64,000 nt of DNA from SFHK01 sp045538305 (GCA_045538305.1 JAZSRC010000051.1:1-64000), one strand, 5' to 3'; positions 17,053-26,395 are shown, counted from the stretch's first letter. A program made the numbers and translations. Notes: generated from the sequence alone by a model not told the origin.

Positions 17053-18444
17053 TCAATTCTCCTTTGCAAGTAGCTGATAGTTGCCATTTTTGGATATTTT
17101 CTGAATGAACAGATAATAGCTGGGTACAAGAATCATATCCGCGCCTACCCATGCGAGTACTTCTGCCCAGAACACGCCCTGATAACCGATGAGTCCTGGA
17201 AGAAAGATTACGGAAAGTACGCGCATGATAAGCTCCGCGAAACCGGACAGCATTGGCATGAGCGTGTTGCCCATACCCTGAAGCGCTGCGCGGTATATGT
17301 ATAATATGTACAGCACCGGCAGCATGCCCGCCATGATATGCAGAAATTCCAGTGCAATGGAAAGCGCGGCCTGAATCTGTTCCGGCGTGCCCGAAAGGAA
17401 GCCCGAAATGATGCCTCTTCCGAATACAAACATGAAAAGCATGATTGCGATGGCGGTAACAATGCCGGACAGCGCAGAAACATGCACGCCCTTCTTGATG
17501 CGATCAAGCCGTTTCGCTCCGAGATTCTGTCCGCAATAGGTGCTGGTTGCATAGCCGAAGGATACGGCAGCAATCTCCAATACGCCGTACAGCTTGCTGG
17601 TTGCGGTGAAGCCTGCGATAAAGCCGACGGATTGCTTGTCGATTTCCTGCTGAAGGATGTTCACGCGCCTTTGTACAAGCATGCCGCCAAGGGCGATAAT
17701 CAGATTCTGTGCGGCAAGCGGCGCGCCCAGCCGGAAAAGAGAAAGGCAGGTTTTGGCTTCCAGACGAAAATCCTTCGCGCAGGGGCGAACGATGGAAATG
17801 GATTTTAAGCAAACAATGCAGTATATGCAGGATGCAATCTGCGCAATTACCGTTGCAATTGCCGCGCCGCGAACGCCAAAGCCTAGGTATCCGACAAAGA
17901 CGATATCAAGTCCAATGTTGATCAGCGATGCGATGACCATTGCCATCAGGGGCGAACGGCTGTCGCCCAGCGCGCGCAGTATGCCGGCCAGTAAATTGTA
18001 GGCCATAACGATCGGGAAAGCCAGGAACAGTATCGTTATGTATTGAGTTGTGAGCGGCCTGGCCAGAGGGTGCGCCTCCAGTATATTCAAGACAGGGGAA
18101 ATCAGGAAAAGCGCCGTAATGGAAATGATCACGCTTGTAATCAGCGCCAGCAGCGCCGAATGACCTACGTATTTTTTCAGATCGTCATATCGTCCTGCGC
18201 CGAAGGCCTGCGCCATGGGAATGGTAAAGCCCTGAGAAAAACCCTGTATCATGCCGAGAAATAACCAGTTGAACCAATCCGCGTTTCCCAGCGCTGCCAA
18301 TGCCGTCGTACCCTCTATGCTGCCGACAACGCGCGCGTCAACCACCGTATACAGCTGCTGAAATACGTTGCCCATCATCAGCGGCAGCGCCACTTTCAGC
18401 AAAAGCGGCAGCGGACGGCCTACGGTCATATTGCGAACCTTCAT
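17053..18444 (-). CDS. MATE family efflux transporter
   Basis: Twelve-helix Na+ or H+ coupled exporter of about 463 residues. The MATE start is visible (VGRPLPLLLKVALPLMMGNVFQQLYTVVDARVVG), and the second half repeats the pattern (FRLGAPLAAQNLIIALGGMLVQ). It resembles the DinF/NorM-type multidrug branch of Clostridia. The ATG at 18444 is chosen over a GTG three codons upstream because GGGTG sits 7 bases before it. Its substrate is unknown. It is the first gene of the unit with the Lrp regulator and aminotransferase. Confidence 0.9.
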   Translation of the reverse strand: MKVRNMTVGRPLPLLLKVALPLMMGNVFQQLYTVVDARVVGSIEGTTALAALGNADWFNWLFLGMIQGFSQGFTIPMAQAFGAGRYDDLKKYVGHSALLALITSVIISITALFLISPVLNILEAHPLARPLTTQYITILFLAFPIVMAYNLLAGILRALGDSRSPLMAMVIASLINIGLDIVFVGYLGFGVRGAAIATVIAQIASCIYCIVCLKSISIVRPCAKDFRLEAKTCLSLFRLGAPLAAQNLIIALGGMLVQRRVNILQQEIDKQSVGFIAGFTATSKLYGVLEIAAVSFGYATSTYCGQNLGAKRLDRIKKGVHVSALSGIVTAIAIMLFMFVFGRGIISGFLSGTPEQIQAALSIALEFLHIMAGMLPVLYILYIYRAALQGMGNTLMPMLSGFAELIMRVLSVIFLPGLIGYQGVFWAEVLAWVGADMILVPSYYLFIQKISKNGNYQLLAKEN

Positions 18445-18568
18445 CAAATTCACCCATTATATATCATTTTATGTATAATACCACATACGGCGGATTTGTA
18501 AAAGCGATATCGCAAAAAATTACACGATTATAAGTGAGCACGAAAATAAAGCTTTGCCGAAAAAGGGC

Positions 18569-18597
18569 TTGAAAAACCAACCGGTAAATGGTACTAT
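18569..18597 (+). promoter_or_regulatory. Sigma-A promoter of the DMT transporter gene
   Basis: TTGAAA (18569-18574) and TACTAT (18592-18597), spacing 17. Transcription would start near 18604. Confidence 0.6.
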
Positions 18598-18627
18598 ACA
18601 TAAAAAATCACAAATGGGATGAGTAGT

Positions 18628-19527
18628 ATGCTGACAGTTTTGCTTATTGGGCTTATGCTGATTCTGTACTCCTTTCAAACGCTGTTTACCCGCCTTTATA
18701 CGGCCGAATACCCGGGAGACAGCTCAACATCTACGTATGTTTTTTCCGCTGTGTATGGCCTTTCTACGGCGCTGATCACGTTTGCAATCGGCGGCTTTCG
18801 GTTTGCGCCGTCTGCGATTACGCTGATGTACGGCGTTCTGAATGCATTGACGCTGATTACCTATAATTATTCCCTCATCAAAGCCACATCAACGGGCTCT
18901 TATGCCATTGCGAATTTAAGCCTATTATCCGGCGGCATACTGATTACAATGTTCCAGTACGTGCTGTTTTATGGAGGGAGCCTCACGCTGCTGCAGTACG
19001 GCGGTGTGGCGGTTATGCTAGCTTCGTTCGTGTTTATCAATGCCGACGGCCTGTTTACTGGGAAAAAGGCGGAAAAGAAAAAGCGCACGCTGTTTCCACT
19101 GTATTGTGTGATTCTGTTTATTGCAAACGGTTTATACGGCGCATTTCTGTTTGCGCAGCAAACCGCTATGCAGAATACGCAGCGCTCCGAAATGATCATG
19201 ATTACCTTCCTGATCTCGGCCTTTGTAGGCTTTATGATGCTGGTTTTCAAAACGAAAGGTAAACCCTTACCGACCTTCCGTCAAACGCGCAAATCGCTGA
19301 TCTATCTGGTAATCGCCTGCCTGTCTGCGGCGATAGCTCTGAATTTGTATGTGTATATCATGACGCTGGTTAAGAACATTGCGGTTTTGAATACGATTGA
19401 TAACGGCGGTATCCTCGCCATCTCTGCTTTATATGCTTACTTCATTTTCCTTGAAAAGCTTTCTGCGTCGAAAATTACAGGTATACTGCTTGCCATCATA
19501 TCCATTGTAATGCTGAGTATCGCCTGA
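18628..19527 (+). CDS. DMT superfamily (EamA-type) membrane transporter
   Basis: Ten-helix drug/metabolite transporter of about 299 residues; substrate unknown. Two EamA-like halves can be traced, with hydrophobic helices throughout and a short basic loop (GKKAEKKKR) in the middle. The start is either the ATG at 18619 or 18628; the latter has GGA 8 bases upstream and puts the first helix right at the start. The deacetylase follows after 22 bases, so they are cotranscribed. It is clearly related to the second DMT gene at 50538-51389: both have the FANG / Q-N-x-Q pattern in the same helix. Confidence 0.8.
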   Translation: MLTVLLIGLMLILYSFQTLFTRLYTAEYPGDSSTSTYVFSAVYGLSTALITFAIGGFRFAPSAITLMYGVLNALTLITYNYSLIKATSTGSYAIANLSLLSGGILITMFQYVLFYGGSLTLLQYGGVAVMLASFVFINADGLFTGKKAEKKKRTLFPLYCVILFIANGLYGAFLFAQQTAMQNTQRSEMIMITFLISAFVGFMMLVFKTKGKPLPTFRQTRKSLIYLVIACLSAAIALNLYVYIMTLVKNIAVLNTIDNGGILAISALYAYFIFLEKLSASKITGILLAIISIVMLSIA

Positions 19528-19549
19528 TTATTGCTAAGGAGGGAAAAAC

Positions 19550-20353
19550 ATGCGCGTTATCTATCATTGCTTTCCGGGCGGAAAACATAAGGCGCTTACC
19601 ATGAGCTATGACGACGGCAGAAATGCCGACAGGAGACTGGTTAACATTTTCAATCAAAACGGAATCCGCGCAACGTTTCATCTGAACGGCGGACTTGCCG
19701 ATCTTCCGGGAGATCGCGTGCATCTTGATGAATACAAGGCTTTGTATGCCGGGCACGAGGTATCCTGTCATACTCTTACGCATCCGACGATTGCCCGCTG
19801 CCCGCTGCCCTCGGTAATGAATCAGGTGCTTGCGGACAGAAGAGCGCTGGAGAGGGCGGTTGGCTATCCGGTTCGTGGCCTTTCTTATCCGAACGGTTCG
19901 TACTCCAGACAGATTATCGATATGCTGCCTCTGGCCGGCATCCGTTATTCCAGAACGGTGAATTCTACGGGCAATTTTGCCATTCCCGAGAATTTTCTTG
20001 AGTGGAATCCTACCTGTCATCATAAGCACAATATACAGGCGCTGGGCGAGCAATTTTTAGCGCTACATAAAACACAGTATTTGTATTTGATGTATGTATG
20101 GGGCCACAGCTATGAGTTTGACAACGATAATAACTGGAACGTTATTGAGGATTTCTGCCGGCTGATGGGCGGCAAGGATGACATCTGGTACGCCACAAAT
20201 ATAGAAATTGTTGATGATATGGAAGCATTCAGCCGCCTGCGCTTCTCGGAGGATCAGACATTTGTTGAAAATCCAAACGCCAGAAGCGTGTGGATTCAGG
20301 TAGATAAGGAAACGCCCGTAGAAATTCCGGGCGGAGCGATTGTAACGCTGTAG
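19550..20353 (+). CDS. Polysaccharide deacetylase (NodB homology domain)
   Basis: Carbohydrate esterase family 4-like protein of 267 residues. NodB motif 1 is seen as MSYDDGRNADRRL (Asp-Asp), motif 2 as HTLTHP (metal histidines) and motif 3 as LSYPNGSY. No signal peptide or membrane anchor is visible, so unlike wall-modifying deacetylases it may act on small intracellular acetylated sugars. AAGGAGG is placed 8 bases before the ATG. A C-terminal 45-residue beta-rich tail follows the catalytic domain. The DMT transporter upstream could move its substrate or product, which is speculation. Confidence 0.88.
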   Translation: MRVIYHCFPGGKHKALTMSYDDGRNADRRLVNIFNQNGIRATFHLNGGLADLPGDRVHLDEYKALYAGHEVSCHTLTHPTIARCPLPSVMNQVLADRRALERAVGYPVRGLSYPNGSYSRQIIDMLPLAGIRYSRTVNSTGNFAIPENFLEWNPTCHHKHNIQALGEQFLALHKTQYLYLMYVWGHSYEFDNDNNWNVIEDFCRLMGGKDDIWYATNIEIVDDMEAFSRLRFSEDQTFVENPNARSVWIQVDKETPVEIPGGAIVTL

Positions 20354-20424
20354 AAGCGGCTGTATATTGAAAACTATGGACGGCACAGATCATGAACGAT
20401 CTGAAACGGAAAGAAGGAGCATAC

Positions 20425-21828
20425 ATGAGTTCAAAAACAAATGCTGATCAGATTCAGTCTGCTAACCCTGCCTTTGATAATACCGTATCCCCGCCAGAAC
20501 CCCAGGAGCCTGTTAGAGCCTATGACCGCAAGATTTACGACAGCTATATTTTCTCTCATCCCATGAAGACACTGCTTACCTGGTTACAGGTAACGGGTAT
20601 TATTACAATTGTATTTTCCGCTTTATCGGTAGTTTTGTGCCTGTTTACGCTGATTAAAGGAGCGGTTCTTTTTAGTATACTTACGCTTGCTCTGAATGCA
20701 TTTTGCATCTGGATTTCCAGTTTCATTGTTAGAGGTACGAAGAATATGAAGGCTGGATTGTCAGAAGGATGTTATCAGGTATGCCAAGCATTGCGCATTT
20801 TGCGTGTAGTTATCTTTATCGGCTATGCATTGATTGGAATTCTTGAGATTGTTTTGCTTTTCTTCGCAGGAGGATCGAGAGATCTGGCAGTGATTTTTCC
20901 GCTTGTAATGATATTTCCTCTGTTTATTGTCCAGCGCTTTTATAAAGGGCTCATCAATGCGCTTGAGCAAGTGGGTGCTGATATGGAAGAAGGCATTGAA
21001 AGCGAATATAATAATCCCGTTCGTTTATCCCTGCTCTCCTATATCCTGGCTGGCATATCCGTTTTATGCCCGATTCTCTTTGTCTGCTTCTTCAGTAAAG
21101 GTATATATAAAAGTAGCTTGGAATTTCTCTTTCCCCAAATCTATGCACTGCTGACAATGCTCTCTGTCATTCCCTTATATCTGATTGGCAGGTTGAATGA
21201 TTTTATTGCGCTTGCGCATCGCCCCGGGATCACTAAAGAGGATGTTCAGCGTGAAGTGAGTTCGCGTCGTTTTTCTGCGCTTGCTCTTTTTGGAAGCGCT
21301 TTCGTTTTTTCATATGCGATTAGCAATGGATTGGCAAATATTGTTCCGATCATTCGGGATTATTACTTGAATACATTTTCAATCATTTGGAGAGTTCTTG
21401 GTTTCTGTTCGATGATTCTGTTTGGCGTAGGTTTTCATGTAAAAAAACGCAATGTGCTGTTCGCCGTTTCCTCATGTGGTTTTCTTATCTCTTCTGTAAT
21501 TTATTTGGTCAATGGAGTTATTGCTCTCTTTGTCCGGCAGCAAGTGTCCATACTCTTTGTGATTATGGAGATTTGTGATGTTCTCTTGTTAGGACTTTTT
21601 GTATTCTTTGCGTTTTACCCTATTGCATTCAAAAAGGATCTGCCAAAGGATCTGCGGCTGATTCCTGTAGCGCTCTGTGTTATTCTGTATATAATCAATA
21701 TTGCCAACGATGTTAACGAATTAGGCAGTTATTTCTGGTCTGGTGGTGCAGCTAGTACCATTTCTGCTCTGATTTATAGGGCTGCACTCTGCCTCATTTC
21801 GCTCAATTCCGGATGGATCGAAGAATAA
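20425..21828 (+). CDS. Polytopic membrane protein of unknown function
   Basis: I do not recognise this 467-residue protein. After about 45 polar residues rich in Asn, Gln and Pro, it has roughly eleven or twelve hydrophobic segments, with a central cytoplasm-like loop (RPGITKEDVQREVSSRR). No enzyme motif is visible. The ATG at 20425 has AAGGAG 5 bases upstream, which beats the in-frame ATG at 20392. By eye its codons are AT-richer than those of its neighbours, which hints at horizontal origin or relaxed selection. It lies 71 bases after the deacetylase and ends at a strong bidirectional hairpin. Confidence 0.75.
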   Translation: MSSKTNADQIQSANPAFDNTVSPPEPQEPVRAYDRKIYDSYIFSHPMKTLLTWLQVTGIITIVFSALSVVLCLFTLIKGAVLFSILTLALNAFCIWISSFIVRGTKNMKAGLSEGCYQVCQALRILRVVIFIGYALIGILEIVLLFFAGGSRDLAVIFPLVMIFPLFIVQRFYKGLINALEQVGADMEEGIESEYNNPVRLSLLSYILAGISVLCPILFVCFFSKGIYKSSLEFLFPQIYALLTMLSVIPLYLIGRLNDFIALAHRPGITKEDVQREVSSRRFSALALFGSAFVFSYAISNGLANIVPIIRDYYLNTFSIIWRVLGFCSMILFGVGFHVKKRNVLFAVSSCGFLISSVIYLVNGVIALFVRQQVSILFVIMEICDVLLLGLFVFFAFYPIAFKKDLPKDLRLIPVALCVILYIINIANDVNELGSYFWSGGAASTISALIYRAALCLISLNSGWIEE

Positions 21829-21864
21829 CCAGTGTAAGACGAATAATTATTTCTTTGATGAACA

Positions 21865-21893
21865 GAGAGGGGCTGTGAAACACAGTCCCTCTC
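21865..21893. terminator. Bidirectional hairpin between the membrane protein gene and pyrH
   Basis: GAGAGGGGCTGTG (21865-21877) pairs with CACAGTCCCTCTC (21881-21893), 12 of 13 positions standard plus one G-T, with a 3-base loop. T runs on either side are weak, so strength is uncertain. Confidence 0.7.
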
Positions 21894-21912
21894 AATGTGT
21901 TGTATAAGCTTA

Positions 21913-22617
21913 TTATGCGTGCACTCTCGTTCCAAGCGCTTCGCCGTTTGCGACTTTGATAATGTTTTCAAGATCATCCATATTGAAAACGCGGATTTCG
22001 GGAACCTTTTGTTCCTGGCAGATGATGAAGGCGGTAGTATCCATAACCTTCAGGCGCTTTTCGACGGCTTCCTGATACGTAACATCCGCTAGGAGCTTCG
22101 CGTTTGGATTGCTGCGCGGATCGCTATCGTACACGCCGTCCACGGTGGTTCCCTTAAAGATGGCGTCTGCGTCCAGCTCCGCGGCTCTCAGCGCTGCGCC
22201 GGTATCAGTGGTAAAGAACGGATTGCCGGTGCCGCCGGCCAGAAGCGCCACGCAGCCTTCATTCATGGCAGCCAGCGCAGCATCACGGGTATACAGACGC
22301 GCAAAGCGGTTCATTTCCTGTGCGGTAAAAACGGCCGCCTTTCCGCCCATTCTTACAATGGCGTCGGATACGCAAAGCGCGTTGATAACGGTTGCCAGCA
22401 TGCCCATCTGATCTGCATTCGCGCCGTTCATTTCATTGGTAAAACGGCCGCGCCAGATGTTTCCACCGCCCATGACTACGCCGACCTGAATGCCGGTTTT
22501 TGAAAGGCGGAGGATCATATTCGCTACTTTGTCCACGCGCGCTGCGTCAAATGCGCCCTTGCCGTCTGCGGGTGCCAGCGTTTCGCCGCTGAGCTTAAGA
22601 ATTATGCGCTTATACAT
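21913..22617 (-). CDS. pyrH: UMP kinase
   Basis: Hexameric amino-acid-kinase-fold enzyme making UDP from UMP; essential for pyrimidine nucleotide supply. The 234 residues include the start YKRIILKLSGETL, the nucleotide site VVMGGGNIWRG and the conserved LLAGGTGNPFFTTDTGAALRAAEL and FKGTTVDGVYDSDP segments. AAGGGG precedes the ATG. In most bacteria pyrH follows rpsB-tsf and precedes frr. Here a sugar ABC operon lies between tsf and pyrH, frr is absent, and the gene has its own promoter (22708-22736). Confidence 0.97.
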   Translation of the reverse strand: MYKRIILKLSGETLAPADGKGAFDAARVDKVANMILRLSKTGIQVGVVMGGGNIWRGRFTNEMNGANADQMGMLATVINALCVSDAIVRMGGKAAVFTAQEMNRFARLYTRDAALAAMNEGCVALLAGGTGNPFFTTDTGAALRAAELDADAIFKGTTVDGVYDSDPRSNPNAKLLADVTYQEAVEKRLKVMDTTAFIICQEQKVPEIRVFNMDDLENIIKVANGEALGTRVHA

Positions 22618-22707
22618 GCGATTTACCCCTTTCCAGGTTCAGGCGGCAACGGAACTGCGGTTACCGCTGTGTTGGCTTATGCAATCATGGATATCACGAT
22701 CATAGCG

Positions 22708-22736
22708 ATTGTATCATACTTTGCTTACCGCTTCAA
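22708..22736 (-). promoter_or_regulatory. Sigma-A promoter of pyrH
   Basis: On the minus strand TTGAAG (22731-22736) and TACAAT (22708-22713) are 17 bases apart, and TGA just before TACAAT adds an extended -10. The leader to the pyrH ATG is about 85 bases. Confidence 0.65.
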
Positions 22737-22819
22737 CGCCGTTAGGTAAAAAATTGAAAATCAGATGCTGCTGTATTTTCGAACGTATAATGCTTTAGCT
22801 GCGCATGAACGCAAACACG

Positions 22820-22867
22820 AAAACGCCGGTCCCTGCAGAAAAACAAACTGCATGTACCGGCGTTTTT
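22820..22867 (-). terminator. Terminator of the sugar ABC operon
   Basis: AAACGCCGGT (22821-22830) pairs with ACCGGCGTTT (22856-22865); an inner CTGCAG-like pairing extends the stem. The T run (TTTTC) follows on the minus strand, and a matching run exists on the plus side. Confidence 0.8.
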
Positions 22868-22883
22868 GCAAATCGTGAAAGCT

Positions 22884-23729
22884 TTAACCCTTGATGCCCG
22901 TCGAAGCAATACCATCCACCAGAGATTTCTGGAAGATAAGGAAAATGATCGTAGCAGGGACAATGGACAGGGTGGACATAGCCAGGGTTGAACCAATGTC
23001 AGAACCGGAGGACGGATCGTTAAACAGCTGCAGCGCCAGAGAAACCGGGCGCATGCTGGCGCGATTCACGTACAGCAGAGCGGAAAGGTAATCGTCCCAT
23101 CGCCAGATGAAGGAGAATATTGCGGAGGTGACGAGCGCAGGTACGATCAACGGCAGAACAATGCGGAAGAAAATGCTATAATAGCTGCAGCCGTCAATCT
23201 TGGCGGCTTCATCCAGAGACTTCGGAATACCGCTGATGAAATTCATGATCAGGTAAATAAAGAAGCCCTGAATGGCAAAGAAGTAGGGGAGAATCATCGG
23301 GTAGTAGGTGCCAACCCAGTTCAGATGCCGGTACCACATGAATTGCGGAATCATCAGAATCTGAGCCGGCAGCATCATGGTAATGAGCACCAGCACAAAT
23401 AAAGCGCGGCGAAGCTTAAACTGAAGGCGCTGCAGTGCATACGCTACAAATGCGGAGGATAAAAGCGTACCGAATGTAGATACGATGGATATGATGAAAG
23501 AGTTGGTAAAGAACGTGCCGAACGAGTATCCCATAAAGCCTTTCCAGCCGCGAACATAGTTGTCCAGCGTCCAGACGTCCGGTATCAGCTTCGCTGCGGT
23601 GGGAAGCACCATGTCCGTGGGCTTAAAGGAGGAAAGCACCATCCATAACAACGGATAGATCATGATCAGCATACCGCACGAAACCAAAAGATGATAGAAA
23701 AACTCTTTAACTTTACTTCTGCCTACCAT
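22884..23729 (-). CDS. Carbohydrate ABC transporter permease, MalG type
   Basis: Second membrane subunit of a CUT1 sugar importer, 281 residues with six predicted membrane helices. The EAA loop that docks the ATPase is EAAKIDGCSYYSIFFRIVLP (about residues 187-206). It starts 17 bases after the stop of the MalF-type partner with a GGAGG upstream and is the last gene of the operon. No ATPase gene is present, as usual for CUT1 systems that share one MsmX/UgpC-type ATPase. The sugar is unknown. Confidence 0.93.
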   Translation of the reverse strand: MVGRSKVKEFFYHLLVSCGMLIMIYPLLWMVLSSFKPTDMVLPTAAKLIPDVWTLDNYVRGWKGFMGYSFGTFFTNSFIISIVSTFGTLLSSAFVAYALQRLQFKLRRALFVLVLITMMLPAQILMIPQFMWYRHLNWVGTYYPMILPYFFAIQGFFIYLIMNFISGIPKSLDEAAKIDGCSYYSIFFRIVLPLIVPALVTSAIFSFIWRWDDYLSALLYVNRASMRPVSLALQLFNDPSSGSDIGSTLAMSTLSIVPATIIFLIFQKSLVDGIASTGIKG

Positions 23730-23746
23730 GTCAGTATCCTCCTTTC

Positions 23747-24676
23747 TCAGTCATCGTAAACCCATTTGCTTCTGGTCCAGAAAAGGACGGCGGTTACCGA
23801 TGAGATAATCACCAGCATAATCCAGGCCAGAGCGGAAGCGTAACCCATCTGACTTTTACCGACAGCCGGGAATGCCTTTTGGTATTGATATACAGTGTAA
23901 AACAGCGTGGATTTACGCGGGTCACCGTTGGTTATCAGCTTACACTGCGTAAACGCCAGAAAGCTGTTGATTGTTTGCTGTACCAGATTGAAGAAAATTG
24001 TGGGGGTCAGCAAAGGCAGCGTTACATGCCAGAATTTCTGGCTACCGTTAGCGCCGTCTACATAGGAAGCTTCATACAGCTCGCGGGGAATCTGCTTTAG
24101 TGCGGAGAGGAAGATCAGCATGGAAGAGCCGAACTGCCATACCGTCAACAGGATCAGTACCCAGATAGCAGGGCCTTCGCTGAACCAGTTATATCCCTCA
24201 AGGAACGGGAATATGTTGCCCAATACTGCGTTGATGGTGCCGTTGGATTCGAAGATACGGCGCCACAAAATGGCTACGGCAACAGAACCGCCGATGATGG
24301 ACGGAAGATAATAGGTGGCGCGATAAAGCGGCACCGCCTTGGTTTCGTGGTTCAGAATAAGCGCTACAATCAGCGCAAAGATTACCTTAAGCGGCGTTCC
24401 GATCAACGCATAGTAGCAGGTAACCTTTAATGATTTCAGGAAGGTGGGATCGTCGGTAAATATCTCTAAATAATTCCCCAAGCCGATCCACTGCGTTGCG
24501 GTTTGGATATCGTATCTGCAAAGAGAGTAATAGAAAGAAAGCCCCATCGGTATAACCATAAACATCAGGAAACCGAAAATGAACGGCAAACTGAAAATAT
24601 ATCCGGCTACGTTTTCCTGATTGATCCAGGATATAAAAGTGGGACTTTTTTTCTTAACCATTGGGATGGCAGTCAT
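23747..24676 (-). CDS. Carbohydrate ABC transporter permease, MalF type
   Basis: First membrane subunit of the CUT1 importer, 309 residues, six membrane helices. The EAA loop is YEASYVDGANGSQKFWHVTL. The short cytoplasmic start (MTAIPMVKKKSPTF) precedes helix 1. The ATG at 24676 is preferred because AAGGAGG lies 9 bases upstream; a longer in-frame start at 24709 would run through that site. It is separated from the binding-protein gene by about 340 bases full of hairpins, and followed closely by the MalG-type permease. Confidence 0.93.
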   Translation of the reverse strand: MTAIPMVKKKSPTFISWINQENVAGYIFSLPFIFGFLMFMVIPMGLSFYYSLCRYDIQTATQWIGLGNYLEIFTDDPTFLKSLKVTCYYALIGTPLKVIFALIVALILNHETKAVPLYRATYYLPSIIGGSVAVAILWRRIFESNGTINAVLGNIFPFLEGYNWFSEGPAIWVLILLTVWQFGSSMLIFLSALKQIPRELYEASYVDGANGSQKFWHVTLPLLTPTIFFNLVQQTINSFLAFTQCKLITNGDPRKSTLFYTVYQYQKAFPAVGKSQMGYASALAWIMLVIISSVTAVLFWTRSKWVYDD

Positions 24677-25015
24677 AATAAAATGCCTCCTTGGAGGAGA
24701 TCCTCCCATGCAATATTGCGATGATGGGGGCGTTTATACGCCTCCTCAGTCCATCCAAAGTATCTTCCGGATGGAAAAGGGCCATTTCCAAAGATACCGC
24801 TTATTCTTGGGCGGAAATGATTTTTTTCCTTGCTTGCGATGTGAAAATGCGTGTTTCGCTTAACACGCCTAAGAAGTAGTTGAAAATGGAGAGGACGCCG
24901 CCCTCTCCAAACCTTTTTCAGGGTTTGTTGATGATTAAAGGGGGGCGTTTGAACGCCCCCTCATGAGTCTTATGAAGTGCTGTCAGGGATGGCAGATCCA
25001 TGTGCTGCGAACAGA
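24677..25015 (-). other. Hairpin-rich spacer between binding protein and permease genes
   Basis: This 339-base gap holds no convincing gene. It carries several minus-strand stem-loops: 24941-24960 (GGGGGCGTTC/AAACGCCCCC, near-perfect, followed by CTTT), 24888-24908 (GGAGAGG/CCTCTCC), 24849-24868 (GCGTGTT/AACACGC) and a GC-rich one near 24725-24745. In ABC operons such hairpins often stabilise the binding-protein message or partly terminate so that permeases are made in smaller amount. That role is inferred. Confidence 0.6.
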
Positions 25016-26350
25016 TTAATAGTTGGCAGCGATCTCAGCGATCATCTCAACGGCAAGACGGCCGGCTTCTTCAGCGGTCATGCTGGTGCCCTTCAGCAGG
25101 CATTCTTCAGCCAGATACTGAATAACTTCGGTCTGGGCGGTGCCGGCGTAGCTGGGCAGCGGCGGGAAGATCGGGCTGCAGTTTTCGCCAACAAATGCCA
25201 AGTATTCAACGGAAGCGGGGTAGGTCGCATCGGCCTTGCCTACTTCGTCAGCGATGGCAGAAGCGGTTGCAGTGCAGGGCGGTACGCCGCGCTCGGCACG
25301 AAGCAGGATGTTGCCCTGTACGTCGTTGAGCAGGTAGTTGAGGAATGCAACAGACAGATCCGGGTTCTCGGCGTCGGTGGTGACGGCGAAGAACTGGCCA
25401 GGCTTCATATAGTTGGAGGATACGGGATCAGAGGACGGCCAGGTGGAGAAGCCAAGCTCGATTCCGTCAGCGGTGGCGGCATTCTGATAAGCAGCTACCT
25501 GGTTGGAGAAAGCGAGGGTGCACCAGCAGCGGACGTCGTTGGAGGCGCCGTATACCAGCGGATACTGAGCGAGGTCAGAGGTGTTTACGCCGGCAAGCTT
25601 GTCGGTGTCGAACAGCCAGCCTTCGGCAACGCCGTCGATCAGGCGCTGATAGTAACCGGCCATTTCTTCGGCATCGGGCAGCAGGCCTTCAGCATCCCAC
25701 AGAGCGTTGTAGCCCAGAGAACGGGAATAATAGGTCAGGGGGTTCTCGGAGTTGCCGTCGCCATAGATGGCGCCAATGCCGGTCTCTTCGTAGATCTGCT
25801 TGGAGATATCTACGAACTCTTCCCAGGTGATGTTCAGCGGAACTTCGATGCCCAGGGAATCGGTCAGGGTCTTGTTGTACAGCATGGCGGGCGCGTTTAC
25901 AGCGCAGCAGATTGCGTACAGACCGTCGCCTACCTTACCGGTATCGATGATGGTCTGAGGCATGCTGCTCAGATCCAGAGCGCCGCTCTCTACATAGGGG
26001 GTCAGATCCAGCAGATCGCCGGCTTCAACCCACTGCTCGATGTAAGCGTAGTCCTGCTGCATTACGTCGGGCAGGTCGTTGTTGGCGGCATAGGTGCTCA
26101 TAAGAGCCCAGTAGTTATTCCAGGTCTGTGCGTTCAGGTTGAAGGTGATGTTCGGATAATTCTCAGTGAAGAAGTCGGCGGCGTTTTTGGTAACTTCGTC
26201 GCGAACCTGATTGCCCCACCATCCGAAGCCGAGCTCTACCGTGCCGGCGGATGCGGGATCATAGGTGCCTACTGCCAGGCCGTCTGCCATTGCGGGGATG
26301 GCCATGCACAGCAGCATGATGGAGAGAACCAGAGAAAGAACCTTTTTCAT
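25016..26350 (-). CDS. Extracellular sugar-binding protein of a CUT1 ABC importer
   Basis: Family 1 solute-binding protein of 444 residues. The N-terminus is a Sec signal peptide: MKK, a hydrophobic core (about 5-18) and an AMA-DG cleavage site near residue 22. No lipobox cysteine follows the core in the usual place, unlike most Firmicute binding proteins, so it may not be a lipoprotein. The mature part has the usual two-lobed pattern with aromatic residues (GFGWWGNQ, QTWNNYWAL). AAAGGAGG lies 8 bases before the ATG and a perfect consensus promoter lies upstream. First gene of the operon with two permeases. Confidence 0.92.
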   Translation of the reverse strand: MKKVLSLVLSIMLLCMAIPAMADGLAVGTYDPASAGTVELGFGWWGNQVRDEVTKNAADFFTENYPNITFNLNAQTWNNYWALMSTYAANNDLPDVMQQDYAYIEQWVEAGDLLDLTPYVESGALDLSSMPQTIIDTGKVGDGLYAICCAVNAPAMLYNKTLTDSLGIEVPLNITWEEFVDISKQIYEETGIGAIYGDGNSENPLTYYSRSLGYNALWDAEGLLPDAEEMAGYYQRLIDGVAEGWLFDTDKLAGVNTSDLAQYPLVYGASNDVRCWCTLAFSNQVAAYQNAATADGIELGFSTWPSSDPVSSNYMKPGQFFAVTTDAENPDLSVAFLNYLLNDVQGNILLRAERGVPPCTATASAIADEVGKADATYPASVEYLAFVGENCSPIFPPLPSYAGTAQTEVIQYLAEECLLKGTSMTAEEAGRLAVEMIAEIAANY

Positions 26351-26395
26351 TTGAGTGCCTCCTTTTAGTTAACCAAAAATAAAGGACATATTGTA

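Noticed and set aside
24977..26368. 463-codon plus-strand frame opposite the sugar-binding protein
   Set aside because: Covers the whole binding-protein gene and even its ribosome site in antisense; the minus strand has promoter, signal peptide and operon context.
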